In this document: in pieces, positions 43,843-52,680 of the stretch
Layout: each line of letters opens with the position of its first letter
How positions within the stretch are numbered: position 1 is the stretch's first letter
Origin: Neobacillus niacini
Lineage (GTDB): Bacteria; Bacillota; Bacilli; Bacillales; Cytobacillaceae
NCBI RefSeq assembly: GCF_019749295.1
Contig: NZ_JACWFG010000018.1
Span: 51,890-115,889, forward strand
Reading direction: 5' to 3'
DNA length: 64,000 bases
Made by a program: the position numbers and the translations under genes
Notes under the pieces: generated by a model
The model's input: the letters and a program-made list of their open reading frames with translations, nothing else
Database searches by the model: none
Told to the model about the DNA's origin: nothing

Positions 43843-44274
43843 ATGAATAGAATAAACCTTATTACTTTAGGTGTGAAAAATATCTCTCAGTCACTTAGAT
43901 TTTATCGAGATGGACTAGGATTTGAAACATCTGTAACGGAAGAAAATCCTGGAATTGTGTTTTTTAAAAATGGCGGTACGAAGCTTGCTTTGTATCCTTT
44001 AGATGAGCTTGCTAAGGATATCAATGGAGAAGACCCGCCATCTCGGCAAGGCTTTTCAGGGATTACTCTCGCTTACAATGCAAAATCTGCAGAAGAGGTT
44101 GATCAAATATTTGAAACGGTGGAGCAGGCAGGTGGAAAGATTGTAAAAAATCCACAAAAGGTATTTTGGGGAGGATATAGTGGATATTTTTTAGACCCAG
44201 ATGGCTACCATTGGGAAGTTGCTTATGCGGAGAGCTGGAAGTTTGATGAGAGTGATATGTTAATTATTGATTAA
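43843..44274 (+). CDS. VOC/glyoxalase-like protein
   Basis: This 143-residue vicinal-oxygen-chelate fold protein has INLITLGVKNISQSLRFYRDGLGF at the N-terminus and GYFLDPDGYHWEVAY at the C-terminus, the two beta-alpha-beta modules of the family. Members include glyoxalases and antibiotic- or metal-binding resistance proteins. AATGGAGG precedes the ATG. Substrate unknown. Confidence 0.88.
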   Translation: MNRINLITLGVKNISQSLRFYRDGLGFETSVTEENPGIVFFKNGGTKLALYPLDELAKDINGEDPPSRQGFSGITLAYNAKSAEEVDQIFETVEQAGGKIVKNPQKVFWGGYSGYFLDPDGYHWEVAYAESWKFDESDMLIID

Positions 44275-44300
44275 AATAACCATTTTGTGAGGTTTATTCA

Positions 44301-44699
44301 ATGAATCAGACAAATATCCGACAGTATGTAGAGAATGATTTTAACAGAATACAAGAGTTAAACCAAGCAGAGGGCTGGAATAACTTAGTTGAAAATCATG
44401 AAGATACTAAGGAAGCATGGGGAAAATCAAATGTATCTTTTGTCATAGAAGCAGAAGGTAATGGTGTAGTTGGATATATTAGAGGATTAACTGATACACG
44501 TATTACACTATATATTTGTGAATTACTAATTGACAAAAATTATCGCGGGTTCGGTCTTGGAAGAGAGTTACTACAATACGTTCATAATAAATATCCGAAA
44601 ACAAGAATTGAAATGCTTGCGTCTAGTACATCTCGTTCTTTTTATGAAGGACAAGGTTTTCGACCATTTTATGGTTTTAGGAAAACGTTAGGAGAATAA
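44301..44699 (+). CDS. GNAT-family acetyltransferase
   Basis: This 132-residue GNAT has the cofactor loop DKNYRGFGLGRELLQYV and a C-terminal SRSFYEGQGFRPFYGFRK. The ribosome site is weak (GTGAGG). It lies 26 bp after the VOC gene and 19 bp before the phosphatase-GNAT fusion, so these three probably share a transcript. Substrate unknown. Confidence 0.87.
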   Translation: MNQTNIRQYVENDFNRIQELNQAEGWNNLVENHEDTKEAWGKSNVSFVIEAEGNGVVGYIRGLTDTRITLYICELLIDKNYRGFGLGRELLQYVHNKYPKTRIEMLASSTSRSFYEGQGFRPFYGFRKTLGE

Positions 44700-44718
44700 G
44701 TTCAGGGAGAGGTTTTTA

Positions 44719-45768
44719 GTGAAGAAAATTTATCTTATTAGGCATTGTGAAGCAGAAGGGCAGCCACCTGAAGCAGCACTTACAGAAAGAGGTTTTAAAC
44801 AAGCCATTCAATTAGCAGATTTGTTTACTGGAATTTCAATTAATCGGATTATTTCAAGTCCTTTTGTGCGTACGATACAGTCAATAGAGCCGCTTGCAAA
44901 AAGACTTAATTTGGAGATTGAAACAAATGATTTATTGACAGAAAGAGTACTTAGTTCTGAAAATCTTTCTGACTGGCTTGAAAAGTTGAGATCTACCTTT
45001 GAGGATTTTGATTTGAAATTCGAAGGTGGAGAGTCTAGTAATGAAGCAGTAAAACGAATCATTAGTGTAGTAGAGGAAGTTCTGAACAGTGAAGCTGAGA
45101 ATACTATAATAGTTACGCATGGTAACCTGCTGTCATTACTCTTAAATCATTATAATAATCATTTCGGCTTTGAGGACTGGAAAGCTTTGCGAAATCCGGA
45201 TGTTTTTCTATTGAAAAAAGAGAAGCATTCATTAACGTATGAAAGATTGAATCAGCTATCGTTAATTAAACCAACGGTAGATTTGAAGGAAGAATACCTC
45301 TCATTTTATGATGAATGGTTAGAGAGCAAAGAGGATATGGTACCTTGGGTTATTAAAAAAGATCCTTCAAACTTTGAGGCAATGGTTCAATTTTTACAGG
45401 ATAATGAGCAAGGGTGTAATCTTCCTGAAGGCTGGGTGCCAGATTCAACATTTTGGTTAATAAACCAAGATAAAAGAATACTAGGTGTTGTTAATATTAG
45501 ACACCGTTTAACAGAAATTCTATTAAATAGCGGCGGGCATATTGGTTACGGTATCCGTCCTTCTGAGAGACGAAAAGGATATGCGACTAAATTATTGTCA
45601 TTGGCGCTTGAGAAATCTAAAGAGTTAGGTATTAGAAAAGCTCTGGTTTTATGTAATGAGGATAATACAGGTTCCTTCAAAACGATTATTAATAATGGGG
45701 GTATCCCAGATTCAGACTATATTGAAGAAGATGGTAATGTTATAAAAAGATTTTGGATAGAAAATTAA
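44719..45768 (+). CDS. Histidine phosphatase-GNAT fusion protein
   Basis: This is a 349-residue two-domain protein. Residues 1-185 form a histidine phosphatase: IRHCEAEG with His9 (RHC instead of the usual RHG) and VTHGNLLSLLL as second site. Residues about 195-349 form an acetyltransferase with the cofactor loop GIRPSERRKGYATKLLSLA and a C-terminal NNGGIPDSDYIEEDG. The start is GTG behind GGGAGAGG. The fusion suggests that both activities act on one pathway; substrates are unknown. Confidence 0.88.
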   Translation: MKKIYLIRHCEAEGQPPEAALTERGFKQAIQLADLFTGISINRIISSPFVRTIQSIEPLAKRLNLEIETNDLLTERVLSSENLSDWLEKLRSTFEDFDLKFEGGESSNEAVKRIISVVEEVLNSEAENTIIVTHGNLLSLLLNHYNNHFGFEDWKALRNPDVFLLKKEKHSLTYERLNQLSLIKPTVDLKEEYLSFYDEWLESKEDMVPWVIKKDPSNFEAMVQFLQDNEQGCNLPEGWVPDSTFWLINQDKRILGVVNIRHRLTEILLNSGGHIGYGIRPSERRKGYATKLLSLALEKSKELGIRKALVLCNEDNTGSFKTIINNGGIPDSDYIEEDGNVIKRFWIEN

Positions 45769-45807
45769 TTTACTTATTTGGAGTTGACGTGGACAGGAGG
45801 AAAACTG

Positions 45808-46362
45808 GTGGTAACAGAGAAAGAAATCAAAATTGTTATCGGAGCAGGGGAATACATTAATAATCCAGGATGGGTACATACCCAGGAAGAAGAACTAAAT
45901 TTACTTGATGAAACCACTTGGAGTAAAAAGTTTGATAGTAATACAATTACAGCAATATTAGCGGAGCATGTTTGGGAGCATCTTACATTTGAAGAAGGGG
46001 TGGATGCGGCAAAAAATTGCAATAAATACCTGAGGCCTTCCGGTTATGTTCGATGTGCAGTTCCAGATGGATATTTTCCTGATAAAGAATATCAAAATAT
46101 AGTTAAAATTGGTGGTCCAGGCCCAAAAGATCACCCAGCAGCAAGTCATAAAATCGTACATAACTATCATACTCTAACAAAATTGTTTGAAGCCGCAGGC
46201 TTTCAAGTAAATTTACTCGAATATTGTGATGAAGAAGGTAACTTCCACTTCAAAGAGTGGAATCCAGAAGATGGAGTGATTTTTCGTTCGAAAAAATTTG
46301 ACCCCAGGAATAGGGAACAAATGCGTGCACCTTCACTGATCTTAGATGCAATAAAGCTATGA
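45808..46362 (+). CDS. Putative SAM-dependent methyltransferase
   Basis: This 184-residue protein starts with GTG at 45808, seven bases behind AGGAGG. A longer TTG-started frame at 45778 reads through that site and is rejected. The N-terminal KIVIGAGEYINNPGW is a methyltransferase motif I variant. EHVWEHLTFEEG and KYLRPSGYVRCAVPDG match the later class I core, of the type seen in cell-wall or polysaccharide biosynthesis methyltransferases. Substrate unknown. Confidence 0.8.
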   Translation: MVTEKEIKIVIGAGEYINNPGWVHTQEEELNLLDETTWSKKFDSNTITAILAEHVWEHLTFEEGVDAAKNCNKYLRPSGYVRCAVPDGYFPDKEYQNIVKIGGPGPKDHPAASHKIVHNYHTLTKLFEAAGFQVNLLEYCDEEGNFHFKEWNPEDGVIFRSKKFDPRNREQMRAPSLILDAIKL

Positions 46363-46371
46363 GAGATAGAA

Positions 46372-46400
46372 AAGAGGCAGGAAAGTCCTGCCTCATATTA
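46372..46400. terminator. Terminator between convergent genes
   Basis: GAGGCAGGA and TCCTGCCTC form a 9-bp stem with a 3-base loop. It abuts the stop codon of the minus-strand small gene and follows the methyltransferase gene. Confidence 0.8.
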
Positions 46401-46538
46401 TTAGATTTCCTTCTTCCCCTGATATTTCATCTTAAACTCTGCTTCACTCATGTTTGGATTTTTTCTAGGTGTAGTTTTGCTTAGTGCCTTCTTCATTTCA
46501 ACATTTGCATCATCATTCGTATTGTACTTTCCATCCAT
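46401..46538 (-). CDS. Small hypothetical protein, 45 residues
   Basis: The ATG is preceded by AAAAAGGAGGG and the stop codon is next to a terminator, so the frame is probably real. The product begins MDGKYNTNDDANVEMKKA, is Lys- and Asn-rich, and has no hydrophobic segment. I do not recognise a family; it could be a spore or stress peptide. Confidence 0.6.
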   Translation of the reverse strand: MDGKYNTNDDANVEMKKALSKTTPRKNPNMSEAEFKMKYQGKKEI

Positions 46539-46675
46539 CGTAATCCCTCCTTTTTAGTAATTAGTATCAAACCTAAGCCCTTAGTTCATTCTTTATTTTT
46601 TAGAGAAGGAGATATTGGGGTGAATATAGAAACGGTCACATGTCTTTTGACTAATACAAATCTAGGGAGAATAAT

Positions 46676-46823
46676 ATGATTAATTGGAATCAAATCTAAT
46701 AGATACACCACGTGGAACGTTTGAAGTATTTAGTAAGGGTGAGGGAGAGCCGATTTGTGTCACCCGCCATTATTCTGAATTTAATGAAACCGGAGATTAT
46801 TTTGCTGAAACTTTTACGAAGAC
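46676..46823 (+). pseudogene. Remnant of an alpha/beta-hydrolase gene, N-terminal fragment
   Basis: An ATG with GGGAGA upstream starts MINWNQI and stops after seven codons. One frame over, the text continues as IDTPRGTFEVFSKGEGEP, then CVTRHYSEFNETGDYFAETFTKT. That is the usual N-terminus of alpha/beta-hydrolase-fold enzymes before the first catalytic block. The frame then runs into the satellite array at 46828, and the rest of the gene is missing. It is both frameshifted and truncated. Confidence 0.7.
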
Positions 46824-46827
46824 CGAC

Positions 46828-47115
46828 AAGGAACCAGAGGGAACGTCTGGTTCCTGTTGACAGGTAAATTCAACAGATACGGGAACCAGAAAGAGCGTCT
46901 GATTCCCGTTGACAATGGAATTCAACCGTTAAGGGAACCAGAAAGAGCGTCTGATTCCCGTTGGCACCCAAATTCAACCGTTAAGGGAACCAGAAAGAGC
47001 GTCTGATTCCCGTAGGCAGGTAAATTCATTCGTTAAGGGAACCAGAGAGAACGTCTGATTCCCGTCGACATCCAAATTCAACCGTTAGGGGAACCAGGAA
47101 GAACATCTGATTCCC
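46828..47115. repeat. 52-bp tandem hairpin repeat, array E
   Basis: Six copies have the GGAACC landmark at 46830, 46882, 46934, 46986, 47038 and 47090: all spacings are exactly 52. Each unit has a 9-10-bp inverted repeat. In copy 1 the arms GGAACCAGA and TCTGGTTCC pair perfectly; in later copies the right arm is TCTGATTCCC, which gives a G-U pair in minus-strand RNA but a C-A mismatch in plus-strand RNA. The array directly abuts the hydrolase remnant. Confidence 0.96.
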
Positions 47116-47194
47116 ATCTACAGTCATTTTCAAGACATAAGGGGTCTAGATGGTTCTCATATTATCTCTCATTTAACCGAAGGACGTGAACACA

Positions 47195-47521
47195 GTGTTA
47201 CAAGCATCTATATTATTTATCCTTGCAGGCATTGCAGAGATAGGAGGGGGTTATCTTATCTGGCAATGGCTTCGAGAGGGGAAGCCTTCCTACTGGGGAC
47301 TAATTGGCGGAGTAGTGTTAGCTTTGTACGGTGTTATTGCGACCTTTCAATCCTTTCCGTCATTCGGCAGAGTATATGCCGCCTATGGGGGAGTCTTCAT
47401 CGTACTATCAGTCTTATGGGGATGGGGAATTGATAAGAAAACTCCAGATTTGTATGACTGGATCGGGGCTGGAATATGCATAGCAGGTGTTTTAGTGATG
47501 TTACTTGCACCAAGGAACTAA
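47195..47521 (+). CDS. YnfA-family (UPF0060) small membrane protein
   Basis: This 108-residue protein of four membrane helices has the family pattern ILAGIAEIGGGYLIWQWLREGK, then YAAYGGVFIVLSVLWGWGID and the final DWIGAGICIAGV. YnfA proteins resemble half-sized multidrug exporters. The start is probably GTG at 47195, ten bases behind AAGGA; another GTG at 47186 is too close to it. The gene sits between two different satellite arrays. Confidence 0.9.
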   Translation: MLQASILFILAGIAEIGGGYLIWQWLREGKPSYWGLIGGVVLALYGVIATFQSFPSFGRVYAAYGGVFIVLSVLWGWGIDKKTPDLYDWIGAGICIAGVLVMLLAPRN

Positions 47522-47523
47522 TA

Positions 47524-47549
47524 AAGAGCTGGTGTCCAAGCTCTTTTCG
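47524..47549 (+). terminator. Terminator of the ynfA-like gene
   Basis: AAAGAGCT and AGCTCTTT form a stem followed by TCGTAAAA, directly after the stop codon. Confidence 0.75.
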
Positions 47550-47555
47550 TAAAAT

Positions 47556-47765
47556 GAAAGCCCGAAATCCTATAAAAAGGGAAGAAACGGGCACTCATAA
47601 GTGTGATGAGAACCCGGAATCCTATAAAAAGGGAAGAAACGGGCACTCATAAGAATGATGAGAGCCCAAAATCCTATAAAAAGGGAAGGAACGGTCACTC
47701 ATAGGGGTGATGAGAGGCCTAAATCATATAAATAGTAAAGTAGTGGTCACTCAGTAGGGTGTTTG
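47556..47765. repeat. 52-bp tandem hairpin repeat, array F
   Basis: Four copies have the ATCCTATAA landmark at 47567, 47619, 47671 and 47723 (the last degenerate), all spaced 52. Arms GCCCG and CGGGC enclose the copy-1 core. It fills most of the 325-bp gap between the ynfA-like gene and the leuD terminator. Confidence 0.95.
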
Positions 47766-47806
47766 TGATTCTGAGTCCTGCTTTTTGGGGGGCTCTGGCA
47801 CAACAA

Positions 47807-47837
47807 ATAAAAAAAGCTTGGATGGATGTCCAAGCTC
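47807..47837 (-). terminator. Terminator of the ilv-leu operon
   Basis: On the minus strand AGCTTGGA and TCCAAGCT pair and are followed by TTTTTTTATT, ten bases after the leuD stop codon. Confidence 0.92.
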
Positions 47838-47846
47838 TTTTCAACT

Positions 47847-48431
47847 TTATTTATGTGCAAGCTCATACGCTGCAATTTTATCTTCATAGTTGAGAGTTAC
47901 TCCAATTTCATCCCAGCCGTTAAGCAGCATCTCTTTCGGATATGGAGCAATATCAAATGTAAACTCTAACCCTTGATTATCGGTAACCACTTGGTCTTCT
48001 AGATTCACAGTAAGTGTGTACTCTTCGTTCTCAGCCTTACGCATGATACTTTGAACTTGTTCTTCACTAGCTTGAATCGTAAGAATACCATTTTTAACAC
48101 AGTTGTTTTTAAAAATATCTGCATAGCTTTGAGCAATAACCACTTTAAAGCCAAAGTCCTGAATCGCCCATGGGGCATGCTCACGAGAGGACCCACAGCC
48201 AAAGTTTTCACCTGCTACTAAAATAGAAGCACCCTGATATTTTCGATGATTCATGGAAAAGTCCTCACGCAGGTTACCATCATCATCAAAGCGCCAGTGA
48301 TAAAATAAAAACTGACCAAAACCGCTTCGTTCAATTCTTTTTAGAAACTGCTTTGGAATAATCTGGTCTGTGTCTACATTATTTCGATTTAACGGGCAAA
48401 CGACTCCTGTATGAATGCGTAATGGTTCCAT
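47847..48431 (-). CDS. leuD: 3-isopropylmalate dehydratase small subunit
   Basis: This 194-residue swivel-domain subunit of isopropylmalate isomerase works with LeuC to interconvert 2- and 3-isopropylmalate in leucine biosynthesis. Signatures are NVDTDQIIPKQFLK near residue 20 and GENFGCGSSREHAPWA near residue 75. Its ATG directly follows the leuC stop (TAAATG). It is the last gene of the leftward operon. Confidence 0.97.
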   Translation of the reverse strand: MEPLRIHTGVVCPLNRNNVDTDQIIPKQFLKRIERSGFGQFLFYHWRFDDDGNLREDFSMNHRKYQGASILVAGENFGCGSSREHAPWAIQDFGFKVVIAQSYADIFKNNCVKNGILTIQASEEQVQSIMRKAENEEYTLTVNLEDQVVTDNQGLEFTFDIAPYPKEMLLNGWDEIGVTLNYEDKIAAYELAHK

Positions 48432-49850
48432 TTATAGTACCCCCTGAGCAGTGAACTGACGAACATCAACGAAACGGCCTGCAACCGCAGCAGCAGCAGC
48501 CATTTCAGGACTTACAAGGTGAGTGCGAGACCCGTTTCCTTGGCGGCCTTCAAAATTACGGTTGGAAGTGGAAGCACAGCGTCCTCCTGGAGGAACAATG
48601 TCATCATTCATTGCCAGACACATACTGCAGCCAGCTTCACGCCATTCAAAGCCAGCTTCTTTAAAGATTTGGTCAATGCCTTCTTTTTCGGCAGCCATTT
48701 TTACACTAAAAGAACCTGGAACAACAATTGCCTTAACCTTAGGATTAACCTTGTGACCGCGGATGACATCGGCAGCTTTTCGCAGATCACTTAACCGTGA
48801 ATTGGTGCAGGAACCGATAAAGACATGATCAATCTCTACATTTGAAATTGGCTGGCCGGCTTCAAGTCCCATATATTGAAGGGCACGAGAAATTTCATCC
48901 TTTTTATTTGCTTTTTCCTCATGATCTGGATTTGGAACAGAGGCTGTAATTGGGATACACATGCCTGGGTTTGTTCCCCATGTAACCTGAGGTTCAACTT
49001 CAGATGCCTCTATTTCAACAACCGCATCATATTGTGCACCTTCATCGGTAGCAAGTGCCCGCCATTTTGCAACTGCTTCAAGAAAAGCTTCACCCTTAGG
49101 AACATGTCGACGTTCTTTTAGGTATTCAAAAGTTGTTTCATCAGGAGAAATCAAGCCTGCACGTGCACCAGCTTCAATGGACATATTACAAACGGTCATT
49201 CGTTCTTCCATTGAAAGGGAGCGGATTGCTTCACCTGTATATTCCATCACATAACCAGTTCCAAATTGGACCCCGAATTTTCCGATAATCGCTAGGATTA
49301 AATCCTTCGCCGTTACACCCGTTCCAAGATTTCCATTTACCTTAACATTCATTGTTTTTGGAGGTGCTTGCCAAAGTGTTTGTGTAGCTAAGACATGTTC
49401 TACTTCACTTGTCCCGATCCCGAACGCAAGGGCACCAAACGCACCATGTGTAGAAGTATGACTATCACCGCAGACGATTGTTTTACCCGGCTGTGTAAGA
49501 CCAAGCTCAGGACCAATAACATGAACAATTCCATTGTCAGGGTGCTGACGATCTGAAAGTTCAACACCGAATTCCTGGCAGTTCTCTTTCAATGTATCAA
49601 TTTGTTTCTTTGAAATTGGATCCTTGATAACGTTACGATCACGTGTGGAAACATTGTGATCCATTGTCGCATATGTCAAATCTGGGCGGCGTACTTTTCG
49701 ACCGTTCATCCGTAATCCTTCAAAGGCCTGAGGAGAAGTTACTTCATGAACTAGATGCAAATCGATAAAAAGTAAATCAGGTTTTCCTGCTTCTTGATGT
49801 ACAACATGCTGCTGCCAAACTTTTTGAATTATATTTTTTGGTATTTGCAT
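48432..49850 (-). CDS. leuC: 3-isopropylmalate dehydratase large subunit
   Basis: This 472-residue aconitase-family subunit binds a [4Fe-4S] cluster; ligands are expected in GSCTNSRLSD and CSMCLAMN. The family N-terminus DLLFIDLHLVHEVTSPQAFE is clear. The ATG at 49850 follows GGAAGGACA; an in-frame GTG at 49865 overlaps the ribosome site and is rejected. Coupled to leuD. Confidence 0.97.
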   Translation of the reverse strand: MQIPKNIIQKVWQQHVVHQEAGKPDLLFIDLHLVHEVTSPQAFEGLRMNGRKVRRPDLTYATMDHNVSTRDRNVIKDPISKKQIDTLKENCQEFGVELSDRQHPDNGIVHVIGPELGLTQPGKTIVCGDSHTSTHGAFGALAFGIGTSEVEHVLATQTLWQAPPKTMNVKVNGNLGTGVTAKDLILAIIGKFGVQFGTGYVMEYTGEAIRSLSMEERMTVCNMSIEAGARAGLISPDETTFEYLKERRHVPKGEAFLEAVAKWRALATDEGAQYDAVVEIEASEVEPQVTWGTNPGMCIPITASVPNPDHEEKANKKDEISRALQYMGLEAGQPISNVEIDHVFIGSCTNSRLSDLRKAADVIRGHKVNPKVKAIVVPGSFSVKMAAEKEGIDQIFKEAGFEWREAGCSMCLAMNDDIVPPGGRCASTSNRNFEGRQGNGSRTHLVSPEMAAAAAVAGRFVDVRQFTAQGVL

Positions 49851-49945
49851 AATGTCCTTCCTCACGTTTATAGATTTAGTAAAAGGGAGGTCGTCCCGGA
49901 TTAGATAAGTAAATTCTTAAAAAAACGGTTCCTAGATAGGGAGAA

Positions 49946-49971
49946 GCAGCTGGACTGATGAGCCCAGCTGC
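49946..49971 (-). other. Intercistronic hairpin between leuB and leuC
   Basis: GCAGCTGG and CCAGCTGC form a perfect 8-bp stem with a 10-base loop, eight bases after the leuB stop codon. No U-run follows. It may stabilise or mark a processing site in the operon mRNA, as reported for ilv-leu mRNA of B. subtilis, but this is inference. Confidence 0.5.
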
Positions 49972-49979
49972 AATAAATT

Positions 49980-51086
49980 TTACACGTAACAGCTCATAAT
50001 ACATTTTGATGCGTTCTGTGATTTAATATAATCCACAATTAGACGAGTCATTTCTTCAGTACCCACTTGTCTTCCTTCAGGTATTTGAAGGTCAGCTGTA
50101 TGGAATCCGCTATCTAACACAGACTGTACCGCATCTTCAATTAACTTTGCCTCATCATTGAGTTGGAAAGAGTAACGCAGCATTAATGCAGTTGATAAAA
50201 TCATTGCTGTTGGATTTGCAATACCTTTACCTGCAATGTCTGGTGCAGAACCATGAACAGGCTCGTATAAGCCAACTCCATCTTCGCTTAAGCTTGCTGA
50301 AGCAAGCATTCCTAGTGAACCGGTTAGGACAGAAGCTTCATCACTAAGAATGTCACCAAACATGTTTTCTGTAACAATAACATCGAACTTGGAAGGACTT
50401 GTGATTAATTTCATTGCTGCCGCATCCACCAATACATGTTCAACCACGACATCTGGATATTGAGCTTTTTTCTCTTCCACAATTTCGCGCCACATTTTAC
50501 TGGATTCCAACACGTTTGCTTTATCAACAGAAGTAAGGTGGCCACGTCGTCCTTGTGCAGCTTGAAAGGCTTTATCTACAATTCTTTCAATCTCTTTACG
50601 CGTATATGCAAGTGTATCAACAACGGTCTGACCGTTGTCACGGCGTTCACTTGGAGTACCAAAGTAAATTCCGCCGGTTAATTCACGAACGATTAATAAA
50701 TCGCTGCCTGCAACAACTTCTTCTTTTAAAGGAGAAGCATGAAGCAAGTTTTTAAATCCTTTAATAGGTCTTAGATTTGCGTATAAATCAAGAGCCTTCC
50801 GAATACCGAGTAATCCTCTTTCAGGGCGTAAATGGGAGGGGTTGTTATCCCATTTCGGGCCGCCAACCGCGCCTAATAATACAGCATCTGCCTGTTTACA
50901 CGCTTCAACTGTTGTTTCCGGCAGCGGAGTGCCGTATAGGTCGATGGCTGCCCCTCCGATTTCATGGGTTTCGAAGCTAAAACTGTGGTTAAATTCTTCA
51001 GCAACAGCATTCAATACATCTTTTGCAGAATTAATAACCTCCTTGCCAATCCCATCACCAGGTAGTAATACAATACGTCTTTTCAT
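49980..51086 (-). CDS. leuB: 3-isopropylmalate dehydrogenase
   Basis: This 368-residue NAD-dependent enzyme oxidatively decarboxylates 3-isopropylmalate to 2-oxoisocaproate. It begins MKRRIVLLPGDGIGKEV, and the C-terminal part shows EPVHGSAPDIAGKGIANP. The ATG at 51086 is nine bases behind AGGAGG. The frame is open 25 codons further upstream, but that part overlaps the operon spacer and the leuA 3-prime end and is not credible as protein. Confidence 0.97.
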   Translation of the reverse strand: MKRRIVLLPGDGIGKEVINSAKDVLNAVAEEFNHSFSFETHEIGGAAIDLYGTPLPETTVEACKQADAVLLGAVGGPKWDNNPSHLRPERGLLGIRKALDLYANLRPIKGFKNLLHASPLKEEVVAGSDLLIVRELTGGIYFGTPSERRDNGQTVVDTLAYTRKEIERIVDKAFQAAQGRRGHLTSVDKANVLESSKMWREIVEEKKAQYPDVVVEHVLVDAAAMKLITSPSKFDVIVTENMFGDILSDEASVLTGSLGMLASASLSEDGVGLYEPVHGSAPDIAGKGIANPTAMILSTALMLRYSFQLNDEAKLIEDAVQSVLDSGFHTADLQIPEGRQVGTEEMTRLIVDYIKSQNASKCIMSCYV

Positions 51087-51132
51087 TCGAAGCAACCTCC
51101 TCGTCATTTTTTCATTCGCCTTGCGAAGCCTT

Positions 51133-52680
51133 CTATGCTTGAGCTGATGCTGCTTGAACAACAGCCTTAGGGGTAAAAAATACTCGATTTACAGCATTCA
51201 AGAATGATTTGGCAGAAGCCTCTAAAACGTCCTGAGCTGAACCTCGGCCACTTACCTGTACACCATCAACGGTCATTTTTACATGCACCTCAGCCAATGC
51301 ATCCCGTCCTTGGCCGACCGAGTTAAGTTTAAAATCAGTTAAGTGAATTTCTTCTTTAATAAGAGCTTCTAATGTGTTCATTAGTGCCTCCACACTTCCT
51401 GAACCTGTACGGGCTGTTTCAACGCGTACACCTTCTGGAGTGGTAAGCGCTACAGTAGCAGTAGGGAGGTTTGCAGAACCATAATGAACTTGGAAAGCTT
51501 CTAACTCATACTTTTTAATGTCAGCAACAGCTGTTTGAATATCTGTCAAAATGGTAAATAGATCTTCATCGGTAACTTCTTTTTTACGATCAGTCAGCTG
51601 TTTAAAAGCCTTAAATGCCTCAAGAAGTTTTTCATCTGATAACGTAAAGCCCATATTTTCAATTTTATCTTTGAAGGCATGACGTCCTGAATGCTTCCCA
51701 AGAACTAAATCATTGGATTGAATACCAACCATCTCAGGGGTAATAATTTCATAGGTTAAGGTATTTTTTAAGACACCATCCTGATGAATTCCTGACTCAT
51801 GAGCAAAGGCATTTTTTCCAACAACAGCTTTATTTCCAGGTACCATCATTCCCGTAAAACGGCTTACTAGATCGCTAGTGCGTTTGATTTCTTTTAAAAC
51901 AAGATTCGTAGTAAAAGGGTATTTATCTTTTCTAATATTCAGAGCTACGGCAATTTCCTCTAATGAGGCGTTCCCTGCACGTTCACCAATACCGTTAATC
52001 GTACCCTCGACCTGGGTAACACCGTTCTCAATCGCAGCTAGTGAATTGGCTACAGCCATTCCTAGATCATCATGACAATGGCAGGATAGTGCAGCCTTAT
52101 GGATATTTGGAACGTTTTCTCTGATATAACGGAACATTTGACCATATTCTGCTGGAGTTGCATATCCTACAGTGTCAGGGAGGTTAATGACTGTTGCTCC
52201 AGCGTCGATAACCTTTGTAATGATTTTGACAAGAAAATCAAGATCTGAACGAGAAGCATCTTCAGCAGACCATTCGATATGAGGGAACCTTTGTTTTGCA
52301 TATGCCACCATATCGACAGAGGTTTGAATGACTTCCTCTGGTGTTTTGAACAATTTATATTTCATATGAATAGGGGAGGTGGCAAGGAAAACATGCAACC
52401 TTGGTTCTGCAGCATCCTTTAATGCGTCCCACGCAATGTCAATGTCCGATTTGGTTGCTCTTGCCAGGCCTGTAACGGAACTATTTTTAATACTCCGGGC
52501 AATTGCTCTTACTGCCTCGAAATCCCCTTGGGAGGAAGCCGGGAATCCGGCCTCCATGATATCAACGCCAAACCTTTCTAGTTGTCTAGCAATTTCAAGT
52601 TTTTCAAGCTGGTTTAAATTCACACCAGGGGACTGTTCACCATCGCGCAGTGTCGTATCAAAGATGTTAACGTGAACCAT
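51133..52680 (-). CDS. leuA: 2-isopropylmalate synthase
   Basis: This 515-residue enzyme condenses acetyl-CoA with 2-oxoisovalerate, the first committed leucine step. The catalytic domain begins with IFDTTLRDGEQSPGVNL and includes CHCHDDLGMAVANSLAA with metal-binding His. The C-terminal LeuA dimer domain for leucine feedback starts near residue 390. The start overlaps the end of ilvC by 14 bp. Confidence 0.97.
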   Translation of the reverse strand: MVHVNIFDTTLRDGEQSPGVNLNQLEKLEIARQLERFGVDIMEAGFPASSQGDFEAVRAIARSIKNSSVTGLARATKSDIDIAWDALKDAAEPRLHVFLATSPIHMKYKLFKTPEEVIQTSVDMVAYAKQRFPHIEWSAEDASRSDLDFLVKIITKVIDAGATVINLPDTVGYATPAEYGQMFRYIRENVPNIHKAALSCHCHDDLGMAVANSLAAIENGVTQVEGTINGIGERAGNASLEEIAVALNIRKDKYPFTTNLVLKEIKRTSDLVSRFTGMMVPGNKAVVGKNAFAHESGIHQDGVLKNTLTYEIITPEMVGIQSNDLVLGKHSGRHAFKDKIENMGFTLSDEKLLEAFKAFKQLTDRKKEVTDEDLFTILTDIQTAVADIKKYELEAFQVHYGSANLPTATVALTTPEGVRVETARTGSGSVEALMNTLEALIKEEIHLTDFKLNSVGQGRDALAEVHVKMTVDGVQVSGRGSAQDVLEASAKSFLNAVNRVFFTPKAVVQAASAQA

